Origin: Arthrobacter sp. MYb23 | GTDB lineage: Bacteria > Actinomycetota > Actinomycetes > Actinomycetales > Micrococcaceae | DNA length: 50,086 nucleotides | Assembly: GCF_002979775.1 (NCBI RefSeq) | Contig: NZ_PCPR01000031.1 | Location: forward strand, 1-50,086 | Direction of reading: 5' to 3' | Shown here: positions 43,155-50,086 of the stretch, in pieces | How positions within the stretch are numbered: the stretch's first letter is position 1 | Layout of the letters: every line of letters starts with the position of its first letter | The notes under the pieces: model-generated | Database searches by the model: none | Told to the model about the DNA's origin: nothing | Seen by the model: only the letters and a program-made list of their open reading frames with translations | Program-made: the position numbers and the translations under genes

Positions 43155-43919
43155 CTAGAAGAGGCCTTCCACCGGTTCAATGAGTTCCGGTGAATTGTTG
43201 CGGACATTTCCCACCGCGGCACCCACCGGGTCCAGTGTCCACGCAGCTGCGGCATCGTGTGCCCTGGAGCGGACCAACTCCACCAGCCCTTCGGCGTCCT
43301 TTTCCCGCGGATCCAGCCAGGCTTCCATCGTCTCTGTGCTCATCGGCAATGGAACACGGTCATGCAAGGCGGTCAGCTCATCAAAGACCGAAGCGCTGCG
43401 CCGGGACCTGGCCGACTCAGCCGTAGGGGTGTCCGCGGTCAGGATGGACATGGACAGCAACCAACGGGCAGGGTCATCATCAGAGGCCGACTGGTCACGC
43501 CACCACTCGTACAAGCCTGCAAAGACCAAGCCCTGGCCGTCTCCCGGGTGCACGTAATACGGCTGCTTGTTCTTGCCCTCGCCCTTCTTCCATTCGTAAT
43601 AACCGTCAGCAGGAACCGCGCAACGCCTGGCCACCGCGGCCTTCTTGAAGGACGGCTTCTCCAACAGCGTCTCGCTTCGAGCGTTGATAAGCCGGGCACC
43701 GCCCTTGGGATCCTTCGCCCACGAGGGCACCAGCCCCCACTTCGCCACGTGGAGCTGCCGTTTCACATCGTGGTCAATCAGCCTTTCCAAGACGATGGGA
43801 ACAGCATCAGTCGGAGCCACGTTCCACGATTTCTCCAGGGCGATTTCCTTCTCAAGTTCGGCGTCAAAATCGGCGAGCAGATCCCCCACCGCACGGGCCA
43901 TCACATAACGTCCACACAT
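43155..43919 (-). CDS. SOS response-associated peptidase (SRAP / YedK / HMCES family)
   Basis: 254 residues from the ATG at 43919, which places the catalytic Cys2 directly after the start Met as the family requires (MCGRYVMARA). Cys2 forms a thiazolidine crosslink to abasic sites in single-stranded DNA. Other conserved residues: Asn33 (WNVAPT), the NARSET motif (79-84), Glu109 in DGYYEWKKG, and the histidine in ALHDRVPLP. The frame is open 15 codons further upstream, but starting there would bury Cys2. No LexA box seen in its upstream region. Confidence 0.94.
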   Translation of the reverse strand: MCGRYVMARAVGDLLADFDAELEKEIALEKSWNVAPTDAVPIVLERLIDHDVKRQLHVAKWGLVPSWAKDPKGGARLINARSETLLEKPSFKKAAVARRCAVPADGYYEWKKGEGKNKQPYYVHPGDGQGLVFAGLYEWWRDQSASDDDPARWLLSMSILTADTPTAESARSRRSASVFDELTALHDRVPLPMSTETMEAWLDPREKDAEGLVELVRSRAHDAAAAWTLDPVGAAVGNVRNNSPELIEPVEGLF

Positions 43920-43992
43920 GGCAACAGTCTGCCCTTTCCCCGCCGAACGCACCAGCACAGGCATGTGACGTAACCCTGCTTCGCGGCTGAAC

Positions 43993-44020
43993 GGGAATTA
44001 TTCGGGAGCGGGTTACCGTT
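43993..44020 (+). promoter_or_regulatory. SigH/SigR-type (thiol-oxidative stress) promoter of the mycoredoxin gene
   Basis: GGGAAT (43993-43998) and CGTT (44017-44020) are separated by 18 bp, matching the mycobacterial SigH consensus GGGAAYA-N16-17-CGTT except for one base, and close to the Streptomyces SigR pattern GGAAT-N18-GTT with a 19 bp gap. It lies 52 bp upstream of the mycoredoxin start. Mycoredoxins and other thiol-redox genes belong to the SigH/SigR regulon in relatives, so the site makes biological sense. Confidence 0.6.
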
Positions 44021-44071
44021 GATAACAACGAAACATCCAGTGCACAACGAACCACAACCGAGGAGAGCTCT

Positions 44072-44332
44072 GTGGACTTCACTCCCGACTCCGGCACCAT
44101 CACCATGTTCTCGACCACCTGGTGCGGTTACTGCAACCGCCTGAAGAAGCAGCTGGACGCCAAGGGCATCGGCTACACCGAGATCAACATCGAAGAAGTA
44201 GATGGCACTGCCGAACTCGTCGAGCAGCTCAACGGAGGAAACCGCACCGTCCCCACAGTGCTTTTCCCTGACGGAACCGCGGCCACCAACCCGTCCGCTT
44301 CCGAGGTTGAGAAGCGCCTGGTCGCCGCGTAA
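44072..44332 (+). CDS. Mycoredoxin (glutaredoxin-like, reduces mycothiol mixed disulfides)
   Basis: 86 residues. A thioredoxin-fold protein with the active site WCGYC (Cys18, Cys21), the cis-proline TVPTVLFPDG, and a GT-x-NPSASEV C-terminus, all matching mycoredoxin-1. It removes mycothiol from S-mycothiolated proteins, taking electrons from mycothiol. GTG start with AGGAG 6 nt upstream. Followed by a long terminator and then the mycothiol-dependent formaldehyde dehydrogenase. Confidence 0.92.
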   Translation: MDFTPDSGTITMFSTTWCGYCNRLKKQLDAKGIGYTEINIEEVDGTAELVEQLNGGNRTVPTVLFPDGTAATNPSASEVEKRLVAA

Positions 44333-44352
44333 ACTGCCGCGGTCATGCTGCC

Positions 44353-44427
44353 GGGCCCGCACGGAACAATCCCACTCTGTCTGCCACCTGTGATAGACAG
44401 AATGGGAATCCGTAGCGGGCCCTTTTT
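44353..44427 (+). terminator. Long stem-loop terminator after the mycoredoxin gene
   Basis: A hairpin of about 25 paired bases in segments: GGGCCCGC/GCGGGCCC, ACGGA/TCCGT, TCCCA/TGGGA and TCTGTCT/AGACAGA, with small bulges and a 12 nt loop, followed by TTTTT (44423-44427). Unusually long for an intrinsic terminator in a high-GC genome. Confidence 0.82.
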
Positions 44428-44476
44428 CGTCTTGAAAGCAGGACCCGCTCCCCGTTAGCCCGAAGGGAACATCTCC

Positions 44477-45562
44477 ATGGTCCACGCAGTCAAAGGTGTC
44501 GTCGTCCGCTCCAAAGGCGCACCCGCAACATTAGAAACCATACTGGTTCCCGAACCCGGCCCCGGCGAGGCCTTGGTGGACATCCTCACCAGCGGCGTCT
44601 GCCACACCGACCTCCACTACAAACTCGGCGGCATCAGCGACGATTTCCCCTTCCTCCTTGGCCATGAAGCCACCGGCGTCGTCAGCGCAGTCGGCCCCGA
44701 TGTCACAGACGTAGCCCCGGGCGACCGCGTGGTCCTCAACTGGCGTGCAGTCTGCGGCAACTGCCGGGCATGTAACCGCGGCCAGGCCCAGTACTGCTTC
44801 AACACCCACAACGCCACCCAAAAGATGACACTCGAAGACGGCACGGAACTCTCACCGGCCCTCGGCATCGGCGCATTCATCGAAAAGACCCTGGTCGCCG
44901 CCGGGCAATGCACCAAGGTAGACCCCGACGCCGACGCCGCCGCGGTGGGACTGCTCGGCTGCGGCGTCATGGCCGGTCTGGGCGCAGCGCTCAACACAGG
45001 CAACGTCAAGCGAGGCGACTCCGTTGCCGTGATCGGCTGCGGCGGAGTGGGCGTGGCAGCAATCGCCGGCGCAGCGCTCGCAGGAGCCACCACCATCGTC
45101 GCGGTGGACATCGACGCTAAAAAGCTTGAGCGTGCCAAGGAACTCGGTGCAACACACACGGTGGATTCATCCGCAAGCGACCCCATTGAAGAAATCCGGG
45201 CTCTGACAGGCGGCTTCGGCGCAGACGTGGTGATTGACGCCGTCGGACGTCCCGAAACCTATAAGCAGGCGTTCTACGCCCGCGACCTCGCCGGCACCGT
45301 TGTCCTGGTTGGTGTCCCCACGCCGGAGATGACCCTGGAACTGCCGCTGTTGGATGTGTTCGGCCGCGGCGGATCACTCAAATCATCCTGGTACGGCGAT
45401 TGCCTGCCCTCCCGCGATTTCCCCATGCTGGTGGACCTGTACAAGCAGGGCAAGCTGGACCTGGACGCATTCGTCACCGAACGCATCACCATCAACCAGG
45501 TCGAAGAAGCGTTCGACAAGATGCATGACGGTGCAGTCCTCCGATCGGTGGTCGAGCTGTGA
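44477..45562 (+). CDS. S-(hydroxymethyl)mycothiol dehydrogenase
   Basis: 361-residue zinc-dependent class III alcohol dehydrogenase that oxidises the formaldehyde-mycothiol adduct (MscR type). Catalytic zinc ligands: Cys42 (GVCHTDLH), His63-Glu64 (LLGHEATG) and a later Cys (GLLGCGVMAG). Structural zinc: Cys93, 96, 99 and 107. NAD-binding loop VIGCGGVGVAAIAG with Asp in IVAVDID. ATG with AAGGGA upstream. The MBL hydrolase gene begins in the overlapping GTGA at its end. Confidence 0.93.
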   Translation: MVHAVKGVVVRSKGAPATLETILVPEPGPGEALVDILTSGVCHTDLHYKLGGISDDFPFLLGHEATGVVSAVGPDVTDVAPGDRVVLNWRAVCGNCRACNRGQAQYCFNTHNATQKMTLEDGTELSPALGIGAFIEKTLVAAGQCTKVDPDADAAAVGLLGCGVMAGLGAALNTGNVKRGDSVAVIGCGGVGVAAIAGAALAGATTIVAVDIDAKKLERAKELGATHTVDSSASDPIEEIRALTGGFGADVVIDAVGRPETYKQAFYARDLAGTVVLVGVPTPEMTLELPLLDVFGRGGSLKSSWYGDCLPSRDFPMLVDLYKQGKLDLDAFVTERITINQVEEAFDKMHDGAVLRSVVEL

Positions 45563-46197
45563 GCGCCGGCAACGTCACGATCGATCACGTTGTCACCTCC
45601 GGGACGTTCTCCCTCGACGGAGGAACCTGGGATGTGGACAACAACGTCTGGATCATCGGCGATGACTCTGAATGCATCGTCATCGACCCCGCCCACAACC
45701 CCGAAGCAATTCGCGAGGCCGTGGGTGGCCGAACGGTCAAGGCCATCCTCCTGACGCACGGCCACGATGACCACATCAGCTCTGCCGGCGCGTTTTGGGA
45801 GCTCGTCAAAGCACCCATCCACCTGCACCAGGATGACTGGATGCTGTGGCGGGCCGTGTTCCCGGAGATTGATCCGGACGTGGCGATCGTGGACGGCGAC
45901 GAGTTCTCCGTTGCCGGTGCAACGCTGAAAGCCATCCACACTCCCGGACACTCACCCGGATCCGTGTCATTCCACTTGGCCAGCGAAGAAACGCTCTTCA
46001 GCGGAGACACGCTCTTTCAAGGCGGACCTGGCGCGACGGGACGCTCCTATAGCGACTTCCCCACCATCATCGACTCCATCCGGACCAAGCTCCTCCCCTT
46101 GCCTGAGGAAACCGTGGTCCGCACAGGGCACGGTGATTCCACCACCATCGGCGCTGAAAAGCCGCACTTGGATGAGTGGATCGCCCGCGGACACTGA
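45559..46197 (+). CDS. MBL-fold metallo-hydrolase paired with the mycothiol dehydrogenase
   Basis: 212 residues. Zinc motifs of the glyoxalase II-type metallo-beta-lactamase fold: LTHGHDDHISS, HTPGHSPGSVSFH, FSGDTLFQGGPG and RTGHGDSTT. GTG start overlaps the dehydrogenase stop by 4 bp, so the two are coupled. By context the likely substrate is the product of the dehydrogenase, S-formylmycothiol, or a related mycothiol thioester, completing formaldehyde oxidation to formate; this is inferred from position and fold only. Confidence 0.87.
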   Translation: MSAGNVTIDHVVTSGTFSLDGGTWDVDNNVWIIGDDSECIVIDPAHNPEAIREAVGGRTVKAILLTHGHDDHISSAGAFWELVKAPIHLHQDDWMLWRAVFPEIDPDVAIVDGDEFSVAGATLKAIHTPGHSPGSVSFHLASEETLFSGDTLFQGGPGATGRSYSDFPTIIDSIRTKLLPLPEETVVRTGHGDSTTIGAEKPHLDEWIARGH

Positions 46198-46237
46198 CGC
46201 ACCCGGGGTACCTTGCTGAGCAAGGCACCCTCCGGCT

Positions 46238-46271
46238 TGGTGGGGTAAGAGCTAGCCGCCTTACCCCACCA
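46238..46271. terminator. Bidirectional hairpin between the MBL hydrolase and lipoate-ligase-like genes
   Basis: TGGTGGGGTAAG pairs perfectly with CTTACCCCACCA around a 10 nt loop. The right arm is also the last codons and stop of the minus-strand gene. A smaller stem, GGTACCTTG/CAAGGCACC with one mismatch, lies just before it (46206-46229). There are no long T-runs, so termination strength is uncertain. Confidence 0.6.
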
Positions 46272-47010
46272 GGCTGCGGAAGTCGCCGTCGACGACGTCC
46301 GCGTACCCGCGGTAGGCCTCAATAACGGCGTCCTCCACAGTCTGGACATCCAGATGCGGGAGCAGATCGTTAGCTGCCCCGGCCGTGGCAGGATCCCATT
46401 CGAGGCCCAGCGCCGAATAACTCGCTGCCAGGACCTCGCGGATGGGTTGAGAGTCTTCCACCACAATCACGGAACTGAAAAGCCAGCCTCCGGAAACGAC
46501 GCGCTGGGCGGTACCGATGAGCTTGATGCGGTGTGCAGGAAAATCGGGATCCTCGCCGTGCACACTGAACTCGCCAGGGCAATACTCCCCCGGAATTTCA
46601 CCGACAGCAGCATGAACCCCCACACTTCGGAGCGCACCGGCCAGCAGCTCACCAAACTCCGAAAAGCGGGCCTTGGCACGAACGATCGCGTCCGGGTGCG
46701 GCTCGATGTGGTCTATCACCAAAGTCCCTTGGTGATACGCGGCAGCGCGGCCCCCGGCTTTCCGTATAAGAGGCTCGAACCCGAGCTTCCGGCAGGCCTC
46801 CTCCGCTGCCTGAAAACCAGGCAAGTTCGCATCGCGCTGGCCGAAAGCAACAGTAGGCTGCGGACGATACAAGCGAAGAGACGGGCCAAGTTTGCCGTTA
46901 CGGGCACGCTGAAGCAGCTCCAAAGCAAAATCGAGGTCTGCCGCCGCACCCATGGATTCGTTCTGTCGGTAGGCCGTCAGCTGGCGGGAACCCGCGCCCG
47001 GATCACCCAT
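46261..47010 (-). CDS. Lipoate--protein ligase family (LplA-like) protein
   Basis: 249 residues of the biotin/lipoate protein ligase catalytic fold: LRLYRPQPTVAFGQRD, the substrate-binding loop LIRKAGGRAAAYHQGTLVID (equivalent to RR-x-[GS]GG-A-V-x-H), and IKLIGTAQRVVSGGWLFSS containing the catalytic lysine region. Could attach lipoate, octanoate or another acyl group; it differs from LplA enough that octanoyl transfer is also possible. ATG overlaps the thioesterase stop by one base (TGATG). Last gene of the DedA-thioesterase-ligase operon. Confidence 0.8.
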   Translation of the reverse strand: MGDPGAGSRQLTAYRQNESMGAAADLDFALELLQRARNGKLGPSLRLYRPQPTVAFGQRDANLPGFQAAEEACRKLGFEPLIRKAGGRAAAYHQGTLVIDHIEPHPDAIVRAKARFSEFGELLAGALRSVGVHAAVGEIPGEYCPGEFSVHGEDPDFPAHRIKLIGTAQRVVSGGWLFSSVIVVEDSQPIREVLAASYSALGLEWDPATAGAANDLLPHLDVQTVEDAVIEAYRGYADVVDGDFRSLVG

Positions 47011-47813
47011 CAGCTTTTCCTCAAGGTCAGGATCTGCTCGGCCCGCCCGAAGGGTCCGTTGAGGTCATGGAGCACGGTGGAGGTCAGACCAATGCCATCA
47101 GCACCAAAGGACACTTTGTTGTCCAAGCCCAACCATTCGCCAGCCGGCGCTCTGTACATATGGATCTGCAAGTCCACGTTCGGGAAGATATAGCTGTTTT
47201 CTCCGGGCGGAACACGGGCTGCGATCCCATTGGCGGTGTCAACCAAGCCCATCAAACGGGCCAGCTCAGAACTGTCGTGTTGATCCGTGAGCGGATGTGA
47301 CGTACGGATCCACACCTTGCCTGATCCTGGACGGTGCCCCTCGGCAATGCGCATCTCCAAGGACCGGATGTAACCCCCGGGCCACACGCTGGCGCCATCC
47401 CACGGCTTACATTCGTCGGGGGCCGGCATGGACTCGTCTTCAACCGCGGCCACGGCGCTGGTGTCACTGGTGACCATTCGCCAGGCGGTGGCACGGATGG
47501 CCACCCGCCCCCCTGCCGAAAGCTCCGCCTGAAGGAGTTCAATGGTTCTTCCGGGCCTCAGGGTGGAAGTAGTGACCTGGAATTCACCCCCTGGAATAAG
47601 CCCGAGGATCTCGTAGCTGATCCGCGCCAGGCGCACGTCATCCCGTGGCTCATGGCGAACCAAGGCATCGGCGATGATGCCCGAGGCGGGAGCCATGTGT
47701 TGTTCGTGGGGATTCCACGCGCCCTGGGCGTGAATGGTGGACCGGTAGCGGCCCTCGCCCAGTGATTCGTAGTAGAAGTCGCCGTCCGCCAGTTCCGGTA
47801 ATGCAGTAGTCAA
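47010..47813 (-). CDS. Thioesterase family (double hot-dog) protein
   Basis: 267 residues from the TTG at 47813, chosen because AAAGG lies 6 nt upstream and the protein then begins with the family's TALPELADGDFYYE. The N-terminal hot-dog half contains GAWNPHEQHMAPASGIIADA, the C-terminal half SHPLTDQHDSSELARLMGLV and NVDLQIHMYRAP, as in acyl-CoA thioesterases of the TesB/4HBT_3 type. Substrate unknown. The frame is open 45 codons further upstream but this would overlap the DedA gene. Confidence 0.82.
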   Translation of the reverse strand: MTTALPELADGDFYYESLGEGRYRSTIHAQGAWNPHEQHMAPASGIIADALVRHEPRDDVRLARISYEILGLIPGGEFQVTTSTLRPGRTIELLQAELSAGGRVAIRATAWRMVTSDTSAVAAVEDESMPAPDECKPWDGASVWPGGYIRSLEMRIAEGHRPGSGKVWIRTSHPLTDQHDSSELARLMGLVDTANGIAARVPPGENSYIFPNVDLQIHMYRAPAGEWLGLDNKVSFGADGIGLTSTVLHDLNGPFGRAEQILTLRKS

Positions 47814-47844
47814 CCCAGGCCTTTCGCCGATCCAGCTGTAGAAC

Positions 47845-48333
47845 TCAGACCACTGTATCCGCTGATTTGGCCCTCGCCCGACGCCGACGGAACACGACAA
47901 CCCAGACAACGATTGCTGCCAAGGCAGCGACACCCACCGCAGCTCCAACGGGTGACGCCGCCGCTAATGCCAACCAGGCCTCCAAAGCAGCAAGACCGAT
48001 AGTCGCGTACAGCAGTGCCCAGATGACAGAACCTGCTACGGCGGCGGGAAGGTAGCGTCGGAGCGGCATGCGGGCAGCGCCGGCTGCGAGGTTGACGGCC
48101 GTTTGGAGGCCAATGGTTAGAAAAGAAAGTACGACGGCGTAAGGGCCCCAGCGCTGAATCAAGGCTTGGGCACGGGCTGCTTTGGGTCCCTGGAGGGAAT
48201 TGCCGAAGCGGGTGTGCGAAAAACCGGCTACGGCTCCCCGCCCGATCCAGTAGGTGGCGTTGACGCGGATCATGACAATGGCGAAGAGCGCGGCAAGAGC
48301 GACACCGAAGGGCAAACTCATGATCTGATCCAC
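47845..48333 (-). CDS. DedA/SNARE-associated (VTT) family membrane protein
   Basis: 162 residues. Integral membrane protein with the VTT pattern: FGVALAALFAIVMIRVNATYWIGRGAVAG, and the re-entrant region AAGAARMPLRRYLPAAVAG followed by WALLYATIGLAALEAWLAL, and a basic C-terminal tail (FRRRRARAKS). DedA proteins are linked to undecaprenyl-phosphate or phospholipid flipping and membrane homeostasis. Shorter than typical DedA (about 200). GTG start; an iron-box-like palindrome sits 5 bp upstream. Confidence 0.85.
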   Translation of the reverse strand: MDQIMSLPFGVALAALFAIVMIRVNATYWIGRGAVAGFSHTRFGNSLQGPKAARAQALIQRWGPYAVVLSFLTIGLQTAVNLAAGAARMPLRRYLPAAVAGSVIWALLYATIGLAALEAWLALAAASPVGAAVGVAALAAIVVWVVVFRRRRARAKSADTVV

Positions 48334-48337
48334 TCGA

Positions 48338-48353
48338 CTTAGGCTACCCTAAG
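48338..48353. promoter_or_regulatory. Iron-box-like (DtxR/IdeR) palindrome
   Basis: CTTAGG-CTAC-CCTAAG is a 16 bp palindrome. The stretch TTAGGCTACCCTAA agrees with 13 of 14 positions in the right-hand part of the 19 bp iron box TTAGGTTAGSCTAACCTAA, but the remaining five positions match poorly (1 of 5). It is 5 bp from the DedA start on the minus strand and 60 bp from the plus-strand gene start. Confidence 0.35.
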
Positions 48354-48401
48354 GATTCGGAGAATGAGGACTTGGTCCCCGTAGCCGGCCCGGTGAAACC
48401 C

Positions 48402-48407
48402 TAGGAT
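48402..48407 (+). promoter_or_regulatory. -10 element of a likely leaderless mRNA for the coiled-coil gene
   Basis: TAGGAT lies 6 nt before the ATG at 48414 and there is no ribosome binding site, which fits leaderless transcription. No good -35 hexamer at the normal spacing. Confidence 0.4.
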
Positions 48408-48413
48408 GAGTCC

Positions 48414-49376
48414 ATGGATCTCCGTGATGCCACCCAAGAGCTCTACGCCGTGATGCCCCGGGACTTCACGGCTGCGCGCACCGCGTTGGCACGTCAGGCC
48501 AAGGACCGCGGCGATAAGGACCTGGCACAGCAGATCGGCAGCCTCCCTAAGCCGGCAGCCGGCGCCTGGGCCATCAACATGCTGGCCGTCCACAAGCCTG
48601 AGGTGATTGACGGCGTCGTGCGTTTTGGGCATTCCCTGCGGGCTGCCCAGGAGGAAGCCGATGCCGCGGCCTTTCGCGAGCTTGGGCAGCAACGCCAGGG
48701 GCAACTGACATCGGCCGTACACGCTGCCAAGGACTTGGCAGGCGGGTTGGGAGCGCCGTTGAGCGCGGCCGCCGCAGCAGATGTCGAGCAGACCCTGAGG
48801 GCGGCGATGGCCGACACTGGAGCCGCAGCAGCAGTGGCGACCGGCCGACTGGTGCGGGGGTTGAGTGGCAGTGGGTTTGAGTCCGTCGACCTCACGGATG
48901 CCGTAGCCGCGGCCGGGCCGGACGACATTCCCGAAAATGAAGAGAAGGCCACCGGGAAGAGTGGGATCAAACCGCCCAGGAAGGCATCGCCGCCTGCCAA
49001 GGAACCAACCGGAACCAAGAAAAAGGAAGCAAAGGAGGAGGCAACATCCCTGGCTGAGCGCCGGGCCGCAAAGCAACAGGCAGCACTGAAAGAAGCCCGC
49101 AGTGACTTTGAGGCAGCCAACAAACTAGCTCAAAGCGCCGAGGATGCAGCGTCCAAGGCATGGGAACTCGTCAACGAGTTGGCCGATCGTCGAACAACCC
49201 TGAAGTCCGCCATTGATGAGGCCAGGAACCGGTTGGCAAAGCTGGAGGCAGAGCTGATTGGCCTCACCCGGGATGCCGATGCTGCCGAATCCGGGAAGAA
49301 GCTCGCAGTACGGGCCGCCGCGCAGCAACGACGCGCCGCGGATCAGGCCCAGCGGCGTGTGGATCGGTTGAGTTAG
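48414..49376 (+). CDS. Coiled-coil protein of unknown function
   Basis: 320 residues. The N-terminal 140 residues are a helical domain (LYAVMPRDFTAARTALARQA, SLPKPAAGAWAINMLAVHKP) seen in uncharacterised actinobacterial proteins; a Lys/Glu/Pro-rich linker (GKSGIKPPRKASPPAKEP, about 182-210) follows; the C-terminal 110 residues form a long charged coiled coil (ERRAAKQQAALKEARSDFEA, EARNRLAKLEAELIGLTRDA). No signal peptide or TM helix. No function can be given. Stop TAG overlaps the stop of the convergent Rieske gene by 4 bp (TTAG). Confidence 0.75.
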   Translation: MDLRDATQELYAVMPRDFTAARTALARQAKDRGDKDLAQQIGSLPKPAAGAWAINMLAVHKPEVIDGVVRFGHSLRAAQEEADAAAFRELGQQRQGQLTSAVHAAKDLAGGLGAPLSAAAAADVEQTLRAAMADTGAAAAVATGRLVRGLSGSGFESVDLTDAVAAAGPDDIPENEEKATGKSGIKPPRKASPPAKEPTGTKKKEAKEEATSLAERRAAKQQAALKEARSDFEAANKLAQSAEDAASKAWELVNELADRRTTLKSAIDEARNRLAKLEAELIGLTRDADAAESGKKLAVRAAAQQRRAADQAQRRVDRLS

Positions 49377-50086
49377 TCCTTCTTCTTACCCACCGATGTC
49401 TTCAAGTGATGCGTCGCCGGCCCTTCAAGATAGTTACCCTCCGGAGTGAAACGCGAACCGTGCAACGGGCAGTCCCAGGATTTCTCGGCATCGTTCCAGC
49501 TCAGCAGGCCGCCCAGATGGGCGCAGCTTGCGGAAACCATACAGACTTTGCCGTCCACTGTGGACACTGCCGCCGGTTCACCTTTATAGAGCCCGACGAC
49601 GCCGGTCCCTTCCGCGGGATGGGTTTCGTCCGTGATTTCAGGGTTGCTCCTGACTTTTGCCCTGTCCTCAATCATCCGCTTGGCAGTGCCCGCGTTGAGC
49701 CGAATGGCTTGGAGGGCACCCTGTGGTGAGGTAACCCTGTGATGGATGGTGGTTGCCCAGTCTGACTGGCCGCCCAGGATGTCCGACGTAATGGACAGCG
49801 CGACCGCGACTCCGTTGCTCATCCCCCACTTGTTATAGCCTGTGCCGAACAGGATCCTGCCATGTCCCCTGGGCAACTTGCCAAAGAAGGGCATCAAGTT
49901 GGTGGCCTGGTAGTCCTGGGCAGACCAGGTGTGGGTGACCTCTGCTCCGGGATAGTGCTGTTTGGCCCAACCCAGCAGTTCGTCCAGATGGTGTTTCGGT
50001 GACGCCGCCCGGCCACCGGCGTGCCCGTAGCCACCCACCAAGAGCAAGTCTCCTTCAGCAGTGGGGTGGGTGCGCTGGGAGCGGGT
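49373..50086 (-). CDS. FAD-dependent oxidoreductase with C-terminal Rieske [2Fe-2S] domain, 3' part only
   Basis: The open frame continues past the right edge, so only the last 237 codons are present. LLLVGGYGHAGG, HTWSAQDYQATNLMPFFGKL and ILFGTGYNKWGMSNGVA match the C-terminal half of DAO-type FAD oxidoreductases. The Rieske domain has CAHLGG and CPLHGSRF (Cys-x-His ... Cys-x2-His), all four cluster ligands present, with the usual spacing. Substrate unknown. The tail is basic (VGKKKD). No start is annotated because it lies outside the window. Confidence 0.9.
   Translation of the reverse strand, partial: TRSQRTHPTAEGDLLLVGGYGHAGGRAASPKHHLDELLGWAKQHYPGAEVTHTWSAQDYQATNLMPFFGKLPRGHGRILFGTGYNKWGMSNGVAVALSITSDILGGQSDWATTIHHRVTSPQGALQAIRLNAGTAKRMIEDRAKVRSNPEITDETHPAEGTGVVGLYKGEPAAVSTVDGKVCMVSASCAHLGGLLSWNDAEKSWDCPLHGSRFTPEGNYLEGPATHHLKTSVGKKKD

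Noticed and set aside
44428..44476. Promoter for the mycothiol dehydrogenase directly after the terminator
   Set aside because: TTGAAA with TTAGCC at 17 bp is the best pair but the -10 is poor and no SigH-like motif is present; left unannotated.
1..50086. tRNA, rRNA, CRISPR arrays, insertion sequences and prophage genes
   Set aside because: No cloverleaf or ribosomal RNA segments, no regularly spaced repeats, and no transposase, integrase or phage structural genes were recognised on either strand.

Overview
The window is a stretch of chromosome from a high-GC Gram-positive actinobacterium, most likely Arthrobacter/Paenarthrobacter or a close Micrococcaceae relative. The support is: mycothiol chemistry (a mycoredoxin and an S-(hydroxymethyl)mycothiol dehydrogenase), a phosphatidylinositol-phosphate synthase, the MurT/GatD lipid II amidation pair, actinobacterial families such as DUF6167, DUF6504 and acVLRF1, a LexA box of the TCGAAC-N4-GTTCGA type, frequent GTG/TTG starts, and several promoters whose -10 element sits 6-7 nt from a start codon (leaderless mRNAs). 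No rRNA, tRNA, insertion sequence, prophage or CRISPR array was seen. No interval longer than 300 bases lacks a gene; the longest gaps are 31415-31668, 11600-11806 and 5076-5279.

Layout. 1-5075 (minus): rpsD, DUF948, DUF6167, alaS, ruvX and the start of mltG, a translation and cell-envelope block. 5280-8279: rarA, a divergent acVLRF1-type ribosome-rescue factor and a GNAT acetyltransferase. 8349-11599 (minus): hisS and aspS. 11807-14990 (plus): a membrane-anchored cyclophilin-type PPIase, a DUF349 protein and an AbiEi-like protein whose stop codon overlaps that of the convergent rel gene. 14987-24866 (minus): pdxT, yebC, ruvC, ruvA, ruvB, yajC, secD, secF and rel, a conserved actinobacterial order joining vitamin B6, Holliday-junction repair, Sec translocation and the stringent response.

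24969-31414: murT-gatD (plus), a CapA-family lipoprotein (minus), an M3 oligopeptidase (plus) and pdxS (minus). pdxS is therefore 5.6 kb away from pdxT. 31669-34910 (minus): thrS, a HIT-family Ap4A phosphorylase-like gene and the PI-phosphate synthase. 35031-38880 (minus): DUF6504 and dnaE2 behind a clear LexA box.

38986-50086 is the accessory part. It holds a three-gene translationally coupled cassette (HTH regulator, class C beta-lactamase-like serine hydrolase, small membrane protein); a divergent TetR / FAD-monooxygenase pair around a palindromic operator; an unrecognised 129-residue protein; an SRAP-family DNA-protein-crosslink sensor; a mycoredoxin behind a SigH/SigR-like promoter; a formaldehyde detoxification pair (mycothiol dehydrogenase plus metallo-hydrolase); a DedA / thioesterase / lipoate-ligase-like operon preceded by an iron-box-like palindrome; a coiled-coil protein; and the 3' part of a FAD oxidoreductase with a Rieske domain.

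Most of the window is ordinary core genome. The items I would look at again are the serine-hydrolase cassette, the two perfect dyads between pdxT and murT, the MurT without zinc-ribbon cysteines, the acVLRF1 protein lacking the catalytic glutamine, the orphan AbiEi-like gene overlapping rel, and the absence of mannoside-synthesis genes after the PI-phosphate synthase.
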